Shown here piece by piece: positions 15,065 to 24,508 of a stretch of 43,412 nucleotides of DNA. The stretch comes from BS150m-G50 sp964501185 [NCBI: uncultured Bacteroidia bacterium]. GTDB taxonomy: Bacteria; CAIWAD01; BS150m-G50. Position 1 is the first letter of the stretch, and every line of letters starts with the position of its first letter. Location: contig CAZCRT010000027.1 in assembly GCA_964501185.1 (NCBI GenBank), positions 1 to 43,412 on the forward strand, read 5' to 3'. The position numbers and the translations under genes were made by a program. The notes under the pieces were generated by a model. That model was given only the letters and a program-made list of their open reading frames with translations, made no database searches and was not told the DNA's origin.

Positions 15065-16879
15065 ATGCAGAATGCAGGTGAAAATACCGCCCGTCACCAG
15101 GTATCTGGCAGAATTGCCGGGCGCAGGGTTACACGCACCGTTATGGTCGGGGATATCGGAGTAGGTGGGGATAACCCTGTCCGTATCCAGTCGATGATCA
15201 GCAGCCCCACCCGGGATGTTGAGAGCAGTGTAAGTCAGCTTCGGCAGCTGGCTGAGGCTGGTTGCGAAATAGCCAGGCTGACAGTTCCTACCCGGTCAGA
15301 CCTGGAAGCATTACCTGAGATCCGGCAGCAGCTTGCCGGGAAGAATATCTCAATCCCACTGGTAGCGGACATCCATTACTCACCGGAGCTGGCTGTAGCA
15401 GCTGTCCCCCTGGTGGAAAAAATCCGTATCAATCCTGGCAACTACGGTGAGAAGAAACGGTGGGACCACGATCTGTCCGATAGCGAATATCAATCGGAGC
15501 TGGAGCAGGTTAAGCAGAGGCTGATTCCCCTGGTGATGGCTTTGAAGCAGCACAGGCGCTCTCTGCGTATCGGAACCAATCATGGTTCGCTTTCTTCACG
15601 TGTACTCAATCGCTGGGGGAACAGTACCACCGGAATGGTGGTCAGTGCGCTTGAGTACATCGAAATATGTGAGCAACTGGACTTTCATGATATCATCATT
15701 TCCATGAAGGCTTCCTCACCGGCAGTCATGATCGACGCTTATCGCCTGCTGGTGCGACGCCTGCAGGAGAGCGGGCGTGATTACCCGTTACACCTTGGTG
15801 TTACCGAGGCGGGGCAGGGCCGGGATGGTGTGATACGTTCCGCAGTTGGTATCGGTGCATTGCTGCTTGATGGTATTGGCGATACAATCAGGGTATCCTT
15901 GACCGATCCCCCGGCAGAGGAAATTGAGCCGGCGCGGGCCATTATTCGCGCGGTGGAGCAGGATAATGTAACTGTTTCCCGGTCTCCTGTTCCATCAGCG
16001 CTGCCCTATGATACAAATCAGGTTGGCAGGCGGGTTACCAGTGTAATACAATGTTCGCAATGCAGTATTGGCGGGGACTGGCCACCGGTGGTCACCGCTC
16101 CAGCTGTGGAAAAAGGGCAGCCTTTACCTGAGTTCACATTTGCAGATGATGGATTGCCGGCCCCGGGGAGGTTTCCTGACCTGACAGCAGAACGGGTATT
16201 CATTCCAGCTGCAGAACTTGAGCAGCTGGATACTCATAACCTGCCACACGTGCTGGAGGTCCTGTTCAGCGCAACACTTCCGGAAAGCGAACTGGCAGCG
16301 TTCAGGAAGTGTAATCTGTCTACCACACGAACAATAGTAGCCATAGATACAGCGGAACTGCTGGCTGATAATCGCCTGCTGGCAGGTGCCTGTCAGGGGT
16401 ATCCGCTTGACATCTATTGTGGAGCGCACCGGGATATCGATAGCATTGCCCTGGCTATGAACTGTGGTGCCCTGTTACTGGAGGGGATAGGGGACGCGTT
16501 GACACTGTCAGAATCCAGTTACGGTGAAGCTCCTGTAAGTCTGGCGTATGCAATTCTGCAGGGAACGGGTCGCAGGCTGACGCGTGCCGAAATCATATCC
16601 TGTCCCACCTGCGGGCGTACCCGCTTTGATCTGGCAGCTGTTGCAAAAGCTGTTAGTGAGTTGACAGGCCACCTGCGTGGTCTCAAGATTGCAGTGATGG
16701 GCTGTGTTGTCAATGGGCCTGGAGAAATGGCGGATGCTGATTTCGGTTATGTCGGCGCGGCTGAGGATAAGGTGCATCTTTACAGGGCCGGAGAACTGGT
16801 TCGACGCGATGTGCCCGCTGACGAGGCTGCTCTGAAACTGGTAGAACTTATCAAAGAAGCTGGCCGCTGGCATGAATAG
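15065..16879 (+). CDS. ispG: 4-hydroxy-3-methylbut-2-enyl diphosphate synthase, long form
   Basis: IspG (GcpE) converts MEcPP to HMBPP in the MEP isoprenoid pathway using a 4Fe-4S cluster. At 604 residues this is the long form with an extra middle domain, known from Bacteroidetes/Chlorobi, chlamydiae and plants, rather than the roughly 370-residue form of E. coli. The N-terminal TIM-barrel part shows VMVGDIGVGGDNPVRIQSM, VADIHYSPELA, KIRINPGNYG and RIGTNHGSLSSR. The C-terminal iron-sulphur part has the ligands C513 and C516 (SCPTCGRTRFD) and C547 (GCVVNGPGEMADADFG). It lies 30 bases after the PLP lyase and may share its transcript. It supplies prenyl units, a link to the UbiA enzyme about 5 kb upstream. 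Confidence 0.95.
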   Translation: MQNAGENTARHQVSGRIAGRRVTRTVMVGDIGVGGDNPVRIQSMISSPTRDVESSVSQLRQLAEAGCEIARLTVPTRSDLEALPEIRQQLAGKNISIPLVADIHYSPELAVAAVPLVEKIRINPGNYGEKKRWDHDLSDSEYQSELEQVKQRLIPLVMALKQHRRSLRIGTNHGSLSSRVLNRWGNSTTGMVVSALEYIEICEQLDFHDIIISMKASSPAVMIDAYRLLVRRLQESGRDYPLHLGVTEAGQGRDGVIRSAVGIGALLLDGIGDTIRVSLTDPPAEEIEPARAIIRAVEQDNVTVSRSPVPSALPYDTNQVGRRVTSVIQCSQCSIGGDWPPVVTAPAVEKGQPLPEFTFADDGLPAPGRFPDLTAERVFIPAAELEQLDTHNLPHVLEVLFSATLPESELAAFRKCNLSTTRTIVAIDTAELLADNRLLAGACQGYPLDIYCGAHRDIDSIALAMNCGALLLEGIGDALTLSESSYGEAPVSLAYAILQGTGRRLTRAEIISCPTCGRTRFDLAAVAKAVSELTGHLRGLKIAVMGCVVNGPGEMADADFGYVGAAEDKVHLYRAGELVRRDVPADEAALKLVELIKEAGRWHE

Positions 16880-16916
16880 AGAAAAAGTGGGGAACATTTT
16901 CTATATTGGAAGCGTC

Positions 16917-16922
16917 TATAAT
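16917..16922 (+). promoter_or_regulatory. Perfect -10 box upstream of the cold-shock gene
   Basis: TATAAT at 16917-16922 lies about 90 bases before the cold-shock ATG, leaving the long leader usual for cold-shock mRNAs. No clear -35 is present at 16-18 bases, so the promoter call is tentative. Confidence 0.35.
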
Positions 16923-17012
16923 GGAGACCACAATTCTGTAACAGGTTGATGGTGTAGCCTCTTCATGAAAGTTCACTGATTTTCAAGTCACGGTAAGAAA
17001 GAGAGTTGCTGG

Positions 17013-17237
17013 ATGCTGGCGAGAGTAAAATGGTTCGATAAGAAGCATGGTTTCGGTTTTCTGGAGATTCCAGACCACCCGGATATATTTGTACATTACA
17101 CTTCGATTAAGGGAAAAGGGTTTCGAGTACTTGAGCCTGGCGATGAGGTCTCTTTTCGTCTCGAGAAAACGCAGAAGGGGATGCAGGCATTTGATGTACT
17201 GATAATCGAATCCGCTTCCGATGAAGAAAACACTTGA
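17013..17237 (+). CDS. Cold-shock domain protein
   Basis: A 74-residue single-domain protein. It has the RNA-binding motifs of the cold-shock fold, RNP1-like KKHGFGFLE and RNP2-like DIFVHYTSI, preceded by ARVKWFD. Such proteins bind single-stranded RNA/DNA and melt mRNA structure. RNP1 differs slightly from the standard KGFGFI(E) pattern. It ends in an acidic tail (SASDEENT). The gene stands alone, with a leader of over 100 bases upstream and a tRNA gene downstream. Confidence 0.9.
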   Translation: MLARVKWFDKKHGFGFLEIPDHPDIFVHYTSIKGKGFRVLEPGDEVSFRLEKTQKGMQAFDVLIIESASDEENT

Positions 17238-17263
17238 CATTGCAACACCCCCCCTGCTATTTA
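17234..17263 (+). promoter_or_regulatory. Promoter for the tRNA-fMet gene
   Basis: A perfect TTGACA (17234-17239) overlaps the end of the cold-shock gene. With an 18-base spacer it faces TATTTA (17258-17263), preceded by TGC. It would start transcription about 30 bases before the tRNA. Confidence 0.5.
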
Positions 17264-17269
17264 ACAGGC

Positions 17270-17290
17270 CTGAAAGAAACTGTCTTTCAG
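17270..17290 (+). terminator. Hairpin before tRNA-fMet
   Basis: CTGAAAG at 17270-17276 pairs perfectly with CTTTCAG at 17284-17290, followed by ACTTTTC. It could terminate the cold-shock mRNA or be a structured tRNA leader. The T run is short, so this is tentative. Confidence 0.4.
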
Positions 17291-17299
17291 ACTTTTCAC

Positions 17300-17371
<72 letters not shown>

Positions 17372-17471
17372 TCACTGATTATGCTTGAGAAATCTGTTTT
17401 TCATACAGATAATGATGGTATCATCTGATAGTATTTCCCAAAATTAAATAGTCGATCAACTTGACTGAAGT

Positions 17472-17486
17472 GTTACCTTTGGTAAC
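17472..17486. other. Short hairpin between the two tRNA genes
   Basis: GTTACC-TTT-GGTAAC is a perfect 6-bp stem. It lies 24 bases before the second tRNA and 6 bases after a TTGACT (17461-17466), so it could be part of a promoter or processing region. The 139-base gap holds no gene. Confidence 0.3.
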
Positions 17487-17510
17487 CAGTTTGGAAATAC
17501 TGAAAACTAT

Positions 17511-17584
17511 GGCGGTATAGCTCAGCTGGTTAGAGCAGCGGAATCATAATCCGCGTGTCCGGGGTTCAAGTCCCTGTACCGCTA
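17511..17584 (+). tRNA. Elongator tRNA-Met (CAT)
   Basis: Acceptor GGCGGTA/TACCGCT with a G1-T72 wobble, D arm GCTC...GAGC, anticodon stem GCGGA/TCCGC around ATCATAA, T arm CGGGG-TTCAAGT-CCCTG. The acceptor and D arm resemble elongator tRNA-Met of other bacteria. A CAT anticodon is shared with tRNA-Ile2, the substrate of the TilS enzyme encoded at 18369, but the body fits Met better. CCA is not encoded. Confidence 0.9.
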
Positions 17585-17686
17585 TTTCCCCAAACCTGAC
17601 GGAATTCAATTTCAAATATTGCACTGCAAAGTCACCCGGCTGTTGTCCAGAGGTTGATTTGGGGCTGAAATCGGAAGTAACCTGAA

Positions 17687-17716
17687 CCTCTTCTCTGTAT
17701 TACCAGAGAGAAGAGG
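17687..17716. other. Perfect 10-bp inverted repeat
   Basis: CCTCTTCTCT (17687-17696) pairs with AGAGAAGAGG (17707-17716) around a 10-base loop. No T tract follows, so it is more likely an operator or mRNA leader structure for the gene at 17782 than a simple terminator. The rest of 17585-17781 shows nothing else recognisable. Confidence 0.5.
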
Positions 17717-17781
17717 AACCCTGTAATAGTCCTCCAAACCTGTCACCGACTTTGCCAGCAGCATCAAAATGGCATCACTAA

Positions 17782-18366
17782 ATGCAACGTAAAAACTATG
17801 TGAACATCTTCGAATTGAAGAAGCGGGTAGATTCCATTGTTGACCTCCTGCAGGAAAAAGAGCTTCTCACATCGGATGAAGCGGCAGCACTTCGGGAACC
17901 GACAAAGCAGGAAAAGGCCAAACCGGCTCCAGCAAAGCGCAAATCCAGCCAGGGCAAACCCAACCAGAAGACACATCCGGCCAAAAGAGATCCCAAAAAG
18001 AGATCCCCACAAACTGCAAACCGAAGCCAGGAACCGGATAAAACTCCACATGGACATCTGGCCGGGACGGTTTACGATCGTACAAATGGAAAAGCTGTGG
18101 TCGGTGTCAATGTCATTCTGAAACGGAACCATAATGGTAATGACACCATTCGTTACCGTACTACAAAGACTGACATGGAGGGGAAATTCTTTTTCCTCAA
18201 GCTGCCATTGTTGCGTCCCGGTGATGATGGTGAGGACCGTGATCGATTTCATTACTCCCTGGAGATGATCTACAGGCAGGCCAATTCTGCAAGTACTGCT
18301 GAGATTGAACTTTCTTCAGACAGCACCACGGTGCAGGATCTCTTCCTCGATCTGAAGAAGGACTGA
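17782..18366 (+). CDS. Hypothetical protein: basic linker plus carboxypeptidase-regulatory-like domain
   Basis: A 194-residue protein without signal peptide or membrane segment. Residues 1-40 are helical and charged (NIFELKKRVDSIVDLLQEKE). Residues about 41-88 are a Lys/Pro-rich disordered linker, unusual in base composition (AC-rich). Residues about 91-190 look like a transthyretin/CarboxypepD_reg-type beta-sandwich (HLAGTVYDRTNGKAVVGVNV ... TKTDMEGKFFFLKLP). Such domains are usually exported, so a cytoplasmic version with a nucleic-acid-like linker is odd. The ribosome site at ATG 17782 is weak. The stop is three bases from the tilS start. Function unknown. Confidence 0.6.
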   Translation: MQRKNYVNIFELKKRVDSIVDLLQEKELLTSDEAAALREPTKQEKAKPAPAKRKSSQGKPNQKTHPAKRDPKKRSPQTANRSQEPDKTPHGHLAGTVYDRTNGKAVVGVNVILKRNHNGNDTIRYRTTKTDMEGKFFFLKLPLLRPGDDGEDRDRFHYSLEMIYRQANSASTAEIELSSDSTTVQDLFLDLKKD

Positions 18367-18368
18367 CC

Positions 18369-19709
18369 GTGCTGACGCATGTTCGCGAATTCCTGGAAAC
18401 AAATATCGGCCGCTCCCTGCGGTCAGAGCGCTTTCTGCTCGGTGTTTCCGGTGGACTGGATTCCATGGTGCTACTCGACCTCTGCCGTCGTATGGAACTG
18501 GACTGCGCTGTTGCCACTGTCAATTATCACCTGCGTCCGGAAGCAGATCATGAAACAGAGCTGGTTATTCAGACTGCTGCAGAAGCAGGTTTCAGCTGTT
18601 ATCAGCTTCACCCTGATGCGGTACAGGCCAATGGCAACCTGCAGGAACAGGCACGTCAGCAACGGATGAACTTTTTCCATTCACTACTCGAAGAGAAACA
18701 CTACGACTGGATATTGTTGGCGAACCATGCTGGTGATCTGGTGGAAACAATGCTTATCCGTCAATTGCAGGGCCGACACCCGCTCCTCTGGGGTGGTTTT
18801 GCTCCTGCTCGTGGACGAATCCTGAGGCCACTGATCGAGATAACGCGTCAGGAGATTGAACAATGGGCGCTTAAGCATAGTGTTGACTGGCTGGAAGATG
18901 GCAGCAATCGTGAGGATAGCTATCTTCGTAACCGGGTTCGTCACCATCTGCTGCCACTGATGCAGGAACTGGTCGGACGTAACGATATTTCCCGCTGGCA
19001 TACAAATGTCACACAACTACGGCAGATTCGCGAGCTGCAGGATGAACTGCTGGCGCTGGAGAGCGCCCGTTGCCTGCTGCAGAAGGGGAGTTACCGGTTT
19101 CTACTTGATAAAGAACGGTTCCAGGGCTATACTTCAAGGTTACAATCGCAGCTGTTGTTAAGGTTGATTCAACAATTGACAGCAGGGAAGTATACACCCG
19201 GGGAGCGTGTGCTCCGGGAAGTGCTGGGTAACCTGCAAAAACGGACCGGGAGTATGCGCATCGGAAAAGAACTTCAGATGCGGCATAACAGCAGAAATAT
19301 CCTGTTGTTACCCACCGGTCGCGTGTTGCCTGAAGTACAACTGCTGACCGATGGACATCCACAGCAGCTTCCCGGAACCGGGCAGGTTGTCTGTGAGGAG
19401 GCGACAGAGAAGAGGATTGCGTTCAGTAGCGATTCCCGGGTGGAATATGTCACTCTGCCTGACGATGCTGCCTGCAGATACAGGCCGTGGCGGCCCGGGG
19501 ACAGTTATCTGCCGTTAGGGCGCAGGCAACCACGCAAGGTTGCAGATCTGTTGAGCAACCGGGGGATTCTGGACCGCACTGCTACCTATCTGCTGGAGTG
19601 CAATGGCAGAATTGTCTGGGTAGTCGGGCAGGCTTTGTCGGAGGAATTCAAAGTTGGGAAAAAAGGTAAGCTCTATAAACTGAAGGTGATCAAAGATGAA
19701 ACCAGTTGA
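18369..19709 (+). CDS. tilS: tRNA(Ile)-lysidine synthase
   Basis: A 446-residue enzyme from GTG 18369, with AAGGA seven bases upstream. TilS attaches lysine to C34 of tRNA-Ile2 (CAT), changing its decoding from AUG to AUA. The PP-loop SGGLDS is at residues 27-32, followed by NYHLRPEA, the LANHAGDLVETMLIRQLQG block and the WLEDGSNREDSYLRNRVRH block with LLPL. The C-terminal part (about 370-440) is the TilS C domain (CRYRPWRPGDSYLPLG, KVADLLSNRGI, GRIVWVVG). It overlaps hpt by 14 bases. The order tilS-hpt-ftsH is widely conserved. Confidence 0.95.
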   Translation: MLTHVREFLETNIGRSLRSERFLLGVSGGLDSMVLLDLCRRMELDCAVATVNYHLRPEADHETELVIQTAAEAGFSCYQLHPDAVQANGNLQEQARQQRMNFFHSLLEEKHYDWILLANHAGDLVETMLIRQLQGRHPLLWGGFAPARGRILRPLIEITRQEIEQWALKHSVDWLEDGSNREDSYLRNRVRHHLLPLMQELVGRNDISRWHTNVTQLRQIRELQDELLALESARCLLQKGSYRFLLDKERFQGYTSRLQSQLLLRLIQQLTAGKYTPGERVLREVLGNLQKRTGSMRIGKELQMRHNSRNILLLPTGRVLPEVQLLTDGHPQQLPGTGQVVCEEATEKRIAFSSDSRVEYVTLPDDAACRYRPWRPGDSYLPLGRRQPRKVADLLSNRGILDRTATYLLECNGRIVWVVGQALSEEFKVGKKGKLYKLKVIKDETS

Positions 19710-20262
19710 TCGGAATATTGCCATCGACGATATGAAATTCCGTGTAATGATCGGTGAGAACGAACTTCAGAAGAGAGTTGAAGAGATGGCAACTCAGATC
19801 TCTCGCGACTATGCCGGCAAGAATCCAATTCTGGTAGGAGTGCTGAACGGTGCTTTCATGTTTCTGGCAGACCTGATGAAATATATAACGATTGAATGCG
19901 AAGTTGATTTCATCAAGATATCCTCTTATGGGGATGAGATGACCAGCAGTGGTGAAGTGAAGATGCGTAAGGATTATGATGCTCTGGTTCACGACCGGCA
20001 TGTGCTGATTGTCGAGGACATTGTCGATTCAGGCGTTTCGATTTCCTTCCTGCGGGAAAAATTCGAATTGCAACACACTGCATCTACCAGCTTTGTTTCC
20101 CTGTTGCTGAAAGAGGAAACTGCCCATCTCGATTTTGAACTGGATTATGTAGGTTTCCGGATCCCACCGGAATTTGTGATCGGTTATGGATTAGACTTCA
20201 AACAGAATTACCGCAACCTGCCGGCCATCTATGTGCTGGATCAACAGGAGCGAAAGGAATAG
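19696..20262 (+). CDS. hpt: Hypoxanthine phosphoribosyltransferase
   Basis: A 188-residue purine-salvage enzyme that makes IMP/GMP from hypoxanthine/guanine and PRPP. The type I PRTase PRPP loop VLIVEDIVDSG is at residues 103-113. The N-terminal LVGVLNGAFMFLADL and the substrate-hood region (VGFRIPPEFVIGYGLDFKQNYRNLP) are intact. The ATG lies inside the end of tilS and the stop directly abuts the ftsH start (TAGATG), indicating one operon. Confidence 0.95.
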   Translation: MKPVDRNIAIDDMKFRVMIGENELQKRVEEMATQISRDYAGKNPILVGVLNGAFMFLADLMKYITIECEVDFIKISSYGDEMTSSGEVKMRKDYDALVHDRHVLIVEDIVDSGVSISFLREKFELQHTASTSFVSLLLKEETAHLDFELDYVGFRIPPEFVIGYGLDFKQNYRNLPAIYVLDQQERKE

Positions 20263-22251
20263 ATGAGCGAACAGCAAGATCAGAAACCGAAAAAAGAGGA
20301 TCGCTTCGAATGGCGAAAGGGAACCAGGACACTGATGTTCTGGGTACTGTTAATACTCCTCTTCTTTCTACTGGCTAACGCCTTCGATAAGAAAGTACCG
20401 GAAGTCGAGATGGCTCCGGATCAGTTCACCAACCTGGTCATTGAAGAATCAATGAATATCGCTAAACTGCGGATACTGGTTGATGGTGACGAGATCCACG
20501 GTACCCTGCTGCAGGAGATGTCGCTGCCGGATGTGGGATCGGGGATTCCGTTTACAGCTTTCCGGGTGGTAATGCCCAACAGTGTTATCGATGAGCAATA
20601 TGCCCTCTGGGATGAGCAGGGAATTCCCTACAGTTTTGAAAAAGAGACTACCAACTGGATGGCCTGGGTGCTGACCTCAATCTTACCCTGGGTAGTCCTG
20701 CTCGGGATCTGGCTCTTCATTATGCGTCGTATGCAGGGTGGTGCCGGTGGCACACGGGGGGTATTCTCTTTTGGCAAGTCTCGAGCCAGATTACAGACAG
20801 ATACACAGGCGAAAGTTACCTTTAAAGATGTGGCAGGTGCTGATGAAGCAAAAGAGGAACTGCAGGAAATTATCGAGTTCCTCAAGAGCCCGGATCGGTT
20901 TACCAGACTGGGTGGACGCATTCCCAAGGGCGCTCTTTTACTGGGCCCACCCGGTACCGGTAAGACATTGCTGGCTCGCGCTGTAGCCGGTGAAGCGGGT
21001 GTACCGTTCTTCAGTATGTCCGGTGCTGATTTTGTGGAGATGTTCGTCGGTGTCGGTGCCTCACGTGTGCGTGATCTTTTCGAACAGGGTAAGAAGAGCG
21101 CACCCTGTATCATTTTTATCGACGAGATGGACGCTGTCGGACGTCAGCGTGGTGCCGGTCTGGGTGGCGGCCATGACGAACGTGAGCAGACACTCAACCA
21201 GCTGCTGGTAGAGATGGATGGATTCGAATCAAACGAGGGTGTGATCCTGATCGCCGCGACCAATCGGCCGGACGTGCTGGATCCGGCTCTGCTCCGTCCT
21301 GGACGTTTTGACCGGCAGATCGTGGTTGACCGTCCCGATGTGAGAGGCCGGGAGGGGATTCTGAAAGTCCATACCCGAAAGATTCCATTGGAAGAGGATG
21401 TAGACCTGGAAACGCTGGCTAAAGGCACCCCCGGATTAGCAGGGGCGGAACTGGCCAATATTGTCAATGAAGCTGCCCTCTTTGCTGCCCGCAGAGGTTC
21501 GGAGAAGGTAACTCGGCAGGATTTTGAGGATGCTAAAGACAAAGTGATGATGGGGGCGGAAAGACGCAGTATTGTTATCAGTGATGAAGAAAAGAAGATG
21601 ACAGCCTACCATGAAGCCGGGCATGTACTGGTTTCAAAGCACACCCCGAATGCCGATCCGGTCCACAAAGTAACCATTATTCCCCGTGGTCGGGCACTGG
21701 GATTGACTCACTATCTGCCGATAGACGAAAAACACACATATTCCCGCAGCTATCTGGAGTCGATGCTGGCACATCTGATGGGTGGCAGGGTTGCCGAAGA
21801 ACTTGTCTTCGGAGAAGTCACAACTGGAGCTGGAAACGATATCGAACGGGCAACCGATATTGCCCGCCGGATGGTCTGTGACTGGGGCATGAGTGAAGCA
21901 GTTGGCCTGCGCAACCTGGGACGACGTGAGGAAGAAATATTCCTCGGTCGTGAAATCGCACAGCATCGTGATTTCTCAGAGCAGACTGCCAAGCTGATAG
22001 ACAGTGAAATCGATAAGCTTCTACAGGATGCTCATAACATTGCACGTGATATTCTGAAAGAGTATGAGACGCTGTTGCATCGACTCGCACTGGAACTGCT
22101 TGATAAGGAGATCCTGGAGAGCTCTGAGATTGATAGTATCCTGAACGGTGAAAACTGTAGCGATACGAATGGAAGCGAACCTGAAGCTGTCGAAGAGAGC
22201 GAGCATGATGATGACGAGACATCGGCTTCAGACAACGATGTAGCTGACTGA
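20263..22251 (+). CDS. ftsH: ATP-dependent zinc metalloprotease FtsH
   Basis: A 662-residue inner-membrane AAA+ protease of standard length. Two membrane helices (about 24-42 and 126-149) bracket a small periplasmic domain. The AAA module has Walker A GPPGTGKT (228-235), Walker [12 protein letters not shown], and the second region of homology with the arginine finger ([23 protein letters not shown]). The zinc site HEAGH is at 450-454, with the third Asp ligand in the [14 protein letters not shown] segment. It degrades misassembled membrane proteins and regulators such as lipid-synthesis enzymes. The C-terminus is an acidic, probably disordered tail ([15 protein letters not shown]). Confidence 0.97.
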   Translation: MSEQQDQKPKKEDRFEWRKGTRTLMFWVLLILLFFLLANAFDKKVPEVEMAPDQFTNLVIEESMNIAKLRILVDGDEIHGTLLQEMSLPDVGSGIPFTAFRVVMPNSVIDEQYALWDEQGIPYSFEKETTNWMAWVLTSILPWVVLLGIWLFIMRRMQGGAGGTRGVFSFGKSRARLQTDTQAKVTFKDVAGADEAKEELQEIIEFLKSPDRFTRLGGRIPKGALLLGPPGTGKTLLARAVAGEAGVPFFSMSGADFVEMFVGVGASRVRDLFEQGKKSAPCIIFIDEMDAVGRQRGAGLGGGHDEREQTLNQLLVEMDGFESNEGVILIAATNRPDVLDPALLRPGRFDRQIVVDRPDVRGREGILKVHTRKIPLEEDVDLETLAKGTPGLAGAELANIVNEAALFAARRGSEKVTRQDFEDAKDKVMMGAERRSIVISDEEKKMTAYHEAGHVLVSKHTPNADPVHKVTIIPRGRALGLTHYLPIDEKHTYSRSYLESMLAHLMGGRVAEELVFGEVTTGAGNDIERATDIARRMVCDWGMSEAVGLRNLGRREEEIFLGREIAQHRDFSEQTAKLIDSEIDKLLQDAHNIARDILKEYETLLHRLALELLDKEILESSEIDSILNGENCSDTNGSEPEAVEESEHDDDETSASDNDVAD

Positions 22252-22317
22252 TGCAAATGACCCGGAGCTACATTAAGGTTTTGTATTACAGATAACTTCA
22301 GCCAATAACTGGAACAG

Positions 22318-22947
22318 ATGATGAATCGTAATGACAATCCTGACGAGAAAGAGATAAGGTCACGTATTCGCCAGCGTCTGCAGGAAAAGGAAGAGCAGCG
22401 AAAAGAGCATCAGAAACTGCTTCAGAAGAGAAAAGAACAGGCAGCCGGTGAGGAAGAGTATCGTCGTATTGTTCAGGAGGAAGAGCAGAACTTCTACGCA
22501 GATCGTCCTGACCTTATTGAATATATAAATGAGCTGGGGGAAAAGGAGTACTGTACCCGGGATGAACTGCGATCCCGGGAAGGCTATTTTAACTATGAAG
22601 AAAAAGTAGAGAATACAGAGTTGGAGAAGCGAAAAATGCTCCTGAAGCTGGTTCTGTTCCTGCTGCTTGTTGGAATCGGTGCAGTGCAACTCTACCTCTA
22701 CATGCAGAACGATTACGGTGAAATCGCTGTCTACTCGAATGTCAAAGGAGCCAGGGTTTTCCTTGACGGTGCAGAGGCTGGTGAGATAACCGACGCTGTG
22801 CTATCGGGTGTTTCTCCAGGACTTCATCTTTTGCAACTGGAAAAACTCGGTTATCGCATGCTGGAACAGGGGATTATCGAGGTGGATGTGCGTAAGAATC
22901 ACCGGTCCCAGATTTCGGTGGAGATGATTCCCGCGCATCAGCAATGA
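22318..22947 (+). CDS. Coiled-coil membrane protein with PEGA domain
   Basis: A 209-residue protein, with ATG codons at 22318 and 22321. Residues about 10-75 are a strongly charged Glu/Lys/Arg/Gln coiled coil (RLQEKEEQRKEHQKLLQK). A short Tyr-rich region follows, then one membrane helix (107-129, MLLKLVLFLLLVGIGAVQLY). The exterior PEGA-type domain (about 134-205) shows GEIAVYSNVKGARVFLDGAEAG and LHLLQLEKLGYR. PEGA domains are small beta-sandwiches thought to bind cell-envelope polymers. Topology is cytoplasmic coil, periplasmic PEGA. It sits directly before a second PEGA protein and a TPR protein. Confidence 0.7.
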   Translation: MMNRNDNPDEKEIRSRIRQRLQEKEEQRKEHQKLLQKRKEQAAGEEEYRRIVQEEEQNFYADRPDLIEYINELGEKEYCTRDELRSREGYFNYEEKVENTELEKRKMLLKLVLFLLLVGIGAVQLYLYMQNDYGEIAVYSNVKGARVFLDGAEAGEITDAVLSGVSPGLHLLQLEKLGYRMLEQGIIEVDVRKNHRSQISVEMIPAHQQ

Positions 22948-22965
22948 TTTGGCGGAGCAGCATCA

Positions 22966-24420
22966 ATGACAACTCCCAGGTTGAAATATATTGCAGGTGA
23001 GGGTTTCGAAAACGAGACACAGAAGCGCAGGCCGCTCCGCTGGCTGCTGGCTCTGCTGGTAATTGCGGCAGCAGCATCCGCCTGGTATATCTACAGTTGT
23101 CAGAAACCGACCTGTTATCTGCGGGTTACTGCAGACATGGACAACCTTCCGATCAGGATTAATCTCTCCCCCGAAGGGCATGTAACACCCGCGTTAATCA
23201 AAGTTTCGGGTGATGATAGCCTGACAGTCAGCCTGCAGCTTGAAGATCAACTCACTGTTCCATCATTCTATCGACTGCAACCAGAGCCCCGGGAAACACT
23301 TCAGGTGCATTTTGAATTGCACTCGTTGCAGGAGATACTCCAATCCGAGCCTGGCCTGCCTTCAGCAGCAGTTGAATCACCTCTTACTGCAGCTACCCTG
23401 AATAGTGAAGTCACAGCGCTGAAACGGGTGACGGATCCCGCCGAGTCACAGGCAACAGCTGGAGAGTTGTTGCTGCCGCCGAGCGATACTCGTGCACCCG
23501 GGATCTATCTGAGGAGCAATCTTAACGGTGTTTCCTGGCATTACGATAGTCGAATCTACCAGGCTGAGGGCAAACAGTTAGTCATTCAGGAACCCGGGGA
23601 GCAGTCGGTTACAATTACTCCTGAGCTTTCAGGCTACCAGTTTTCACCCGGGTCACTGACGGTTGTACCTGCTGAATTGATTGATCCCTACCTGTATTTC
23701 CACGGTCAACCACGTTCGCAACTGCATTTCGAACTGGAATCAGAACCGGTAGAGGTAGATGTCCTGTTAAATGGAAAAGAGCTGGGTCGCACACCACTGT
23801 CGGTGAAACTGGACGATGATCAGGCAAATCTGTATTTCGCATCACCAGCAGGATTTCTCATCCCACCACCTTTGAAACTGAGCGAGATTGCCAATGGTAC
23901 TGTCATTACGGTAAAGCTCAATCCGGTAGCTGATCTGGAGTGGAGCTGCGCCGAGGACAAACCGGGGATTACAGGATATGTAATGCCTGAAGCTGAAGTC
24001 GTCATTGATAACGAGGGTAAGCTTACCCAATCTGAGGGGACCTGGTTCTGGCAGCTGGGGCCGCAGTTTCTGAGTAAGCGTCCCCACGGTAGTCGCGCCC
24101 TGGTTTGCGATTTTACTCTACCCGCATATGATCTGGACCAGCAACTGTTCAGACTTCTGCTGATCGGTCGTGATTCCGGAAACAACTATCCCTTTACTAT
24201 TCGAGATCATTGTACAATGACTGTGTGGGTTAACAGTAGTAAACTACTGGAAGAGGTCGTGGTCGCAGATGACCTGCTGACTGCTGACGGGTCCGGTTGG
24301 GATATAAGCCGGTATCTCAATCCAGGCTCGAACAGAATTGTAGTGCAGGTTGGTGAAGAATCACTCCACTATTTCCTGCTGAATGGTGTCCGTGTGGAGG
24401 CAGTAGCAACGGGGCGGTAA
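22966..24420 (+). CDS. Membrane-anchored PEGA-domain protein with C-terminal sandwich domain
   Basis: A 484-residue protein. A short cytoplasmic N-terminus is followed by one membrane helix (about 25-43, RWLLALLVIAAAASAW); the rest is periplasmic. Residues about 245-305 hold a PEGA repeat (LHFELESEPVEVDVLLNGKE ... LGRTPLSVKL). The region 315-480 looks like a galactose-binding/jelly-roll domain (FRLLLIGRDSGNN ... CTMTVWVNSSKLLEE ... GWDISRYLNPGSNRIVVQVG). It could recognise envelope glycans, but this is inference. It begins 18 bases after the previous PEGA gene, so the two are likely co-expressed. Confidence 0.65.
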   Translation: MTTPRLKYIAGEGFENETQKRRPLRWLLALLVIAAAASAWYIYSCQKPTCYLRVTADMDNLPIRINLSPEGHVTPALIKVSGDDSLTVSLQLEDQLTVPSFYRLQPEPRETLQVHFELHSLQEILQSEPGLPSAAVESPLTAATLNSEVTALKRVTDPAESQATAGELLLPPSDTRAPGIYLRSNLNGVSWHYDSRIYQAEGKQLVIQEPGEQSVTITPELSGYQFSPGSLTVVPAELIDPYLYFHGQPRSQLHFELESEPVEVDVLLNGKELGRTPLSVKLDDDQANLYFASPAGFLIPPPLKLSEIANGTVITVKLNPVADLEWSCAEDKPGITGYVMPEAEVVIDNEGKLTQSEGTWFWQLGPQFLSKRPHGSRALVCDFTLPAYDLDQQLFRLLLIGRDSGNNYPFTIRDHCTMTVWVNSSKLLEEVVVADDLLTADGSGWDISRYLNPGSNRIVVQVGEESLHYFLLNGVRVEAVATGR

Positions 24421-24508
24421 CAACTCTCACTGCCATGCTGGAGGCCGGTACAACTTACGGCCAGCGGATAATGGAATTCCTGATACTAACTGGAGCACAT
24501 GGACTATT

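Noticed and set aside
17511-17584. tRNA-Ile2 instead of elongator tRNA-Met, suggested by nearby tilS
   Set aside because: The acceptor stem with its G1-T72 wobble and the D arm follow the elongator Met pattern; tRNA-Ile2 usually has a different acceptor.
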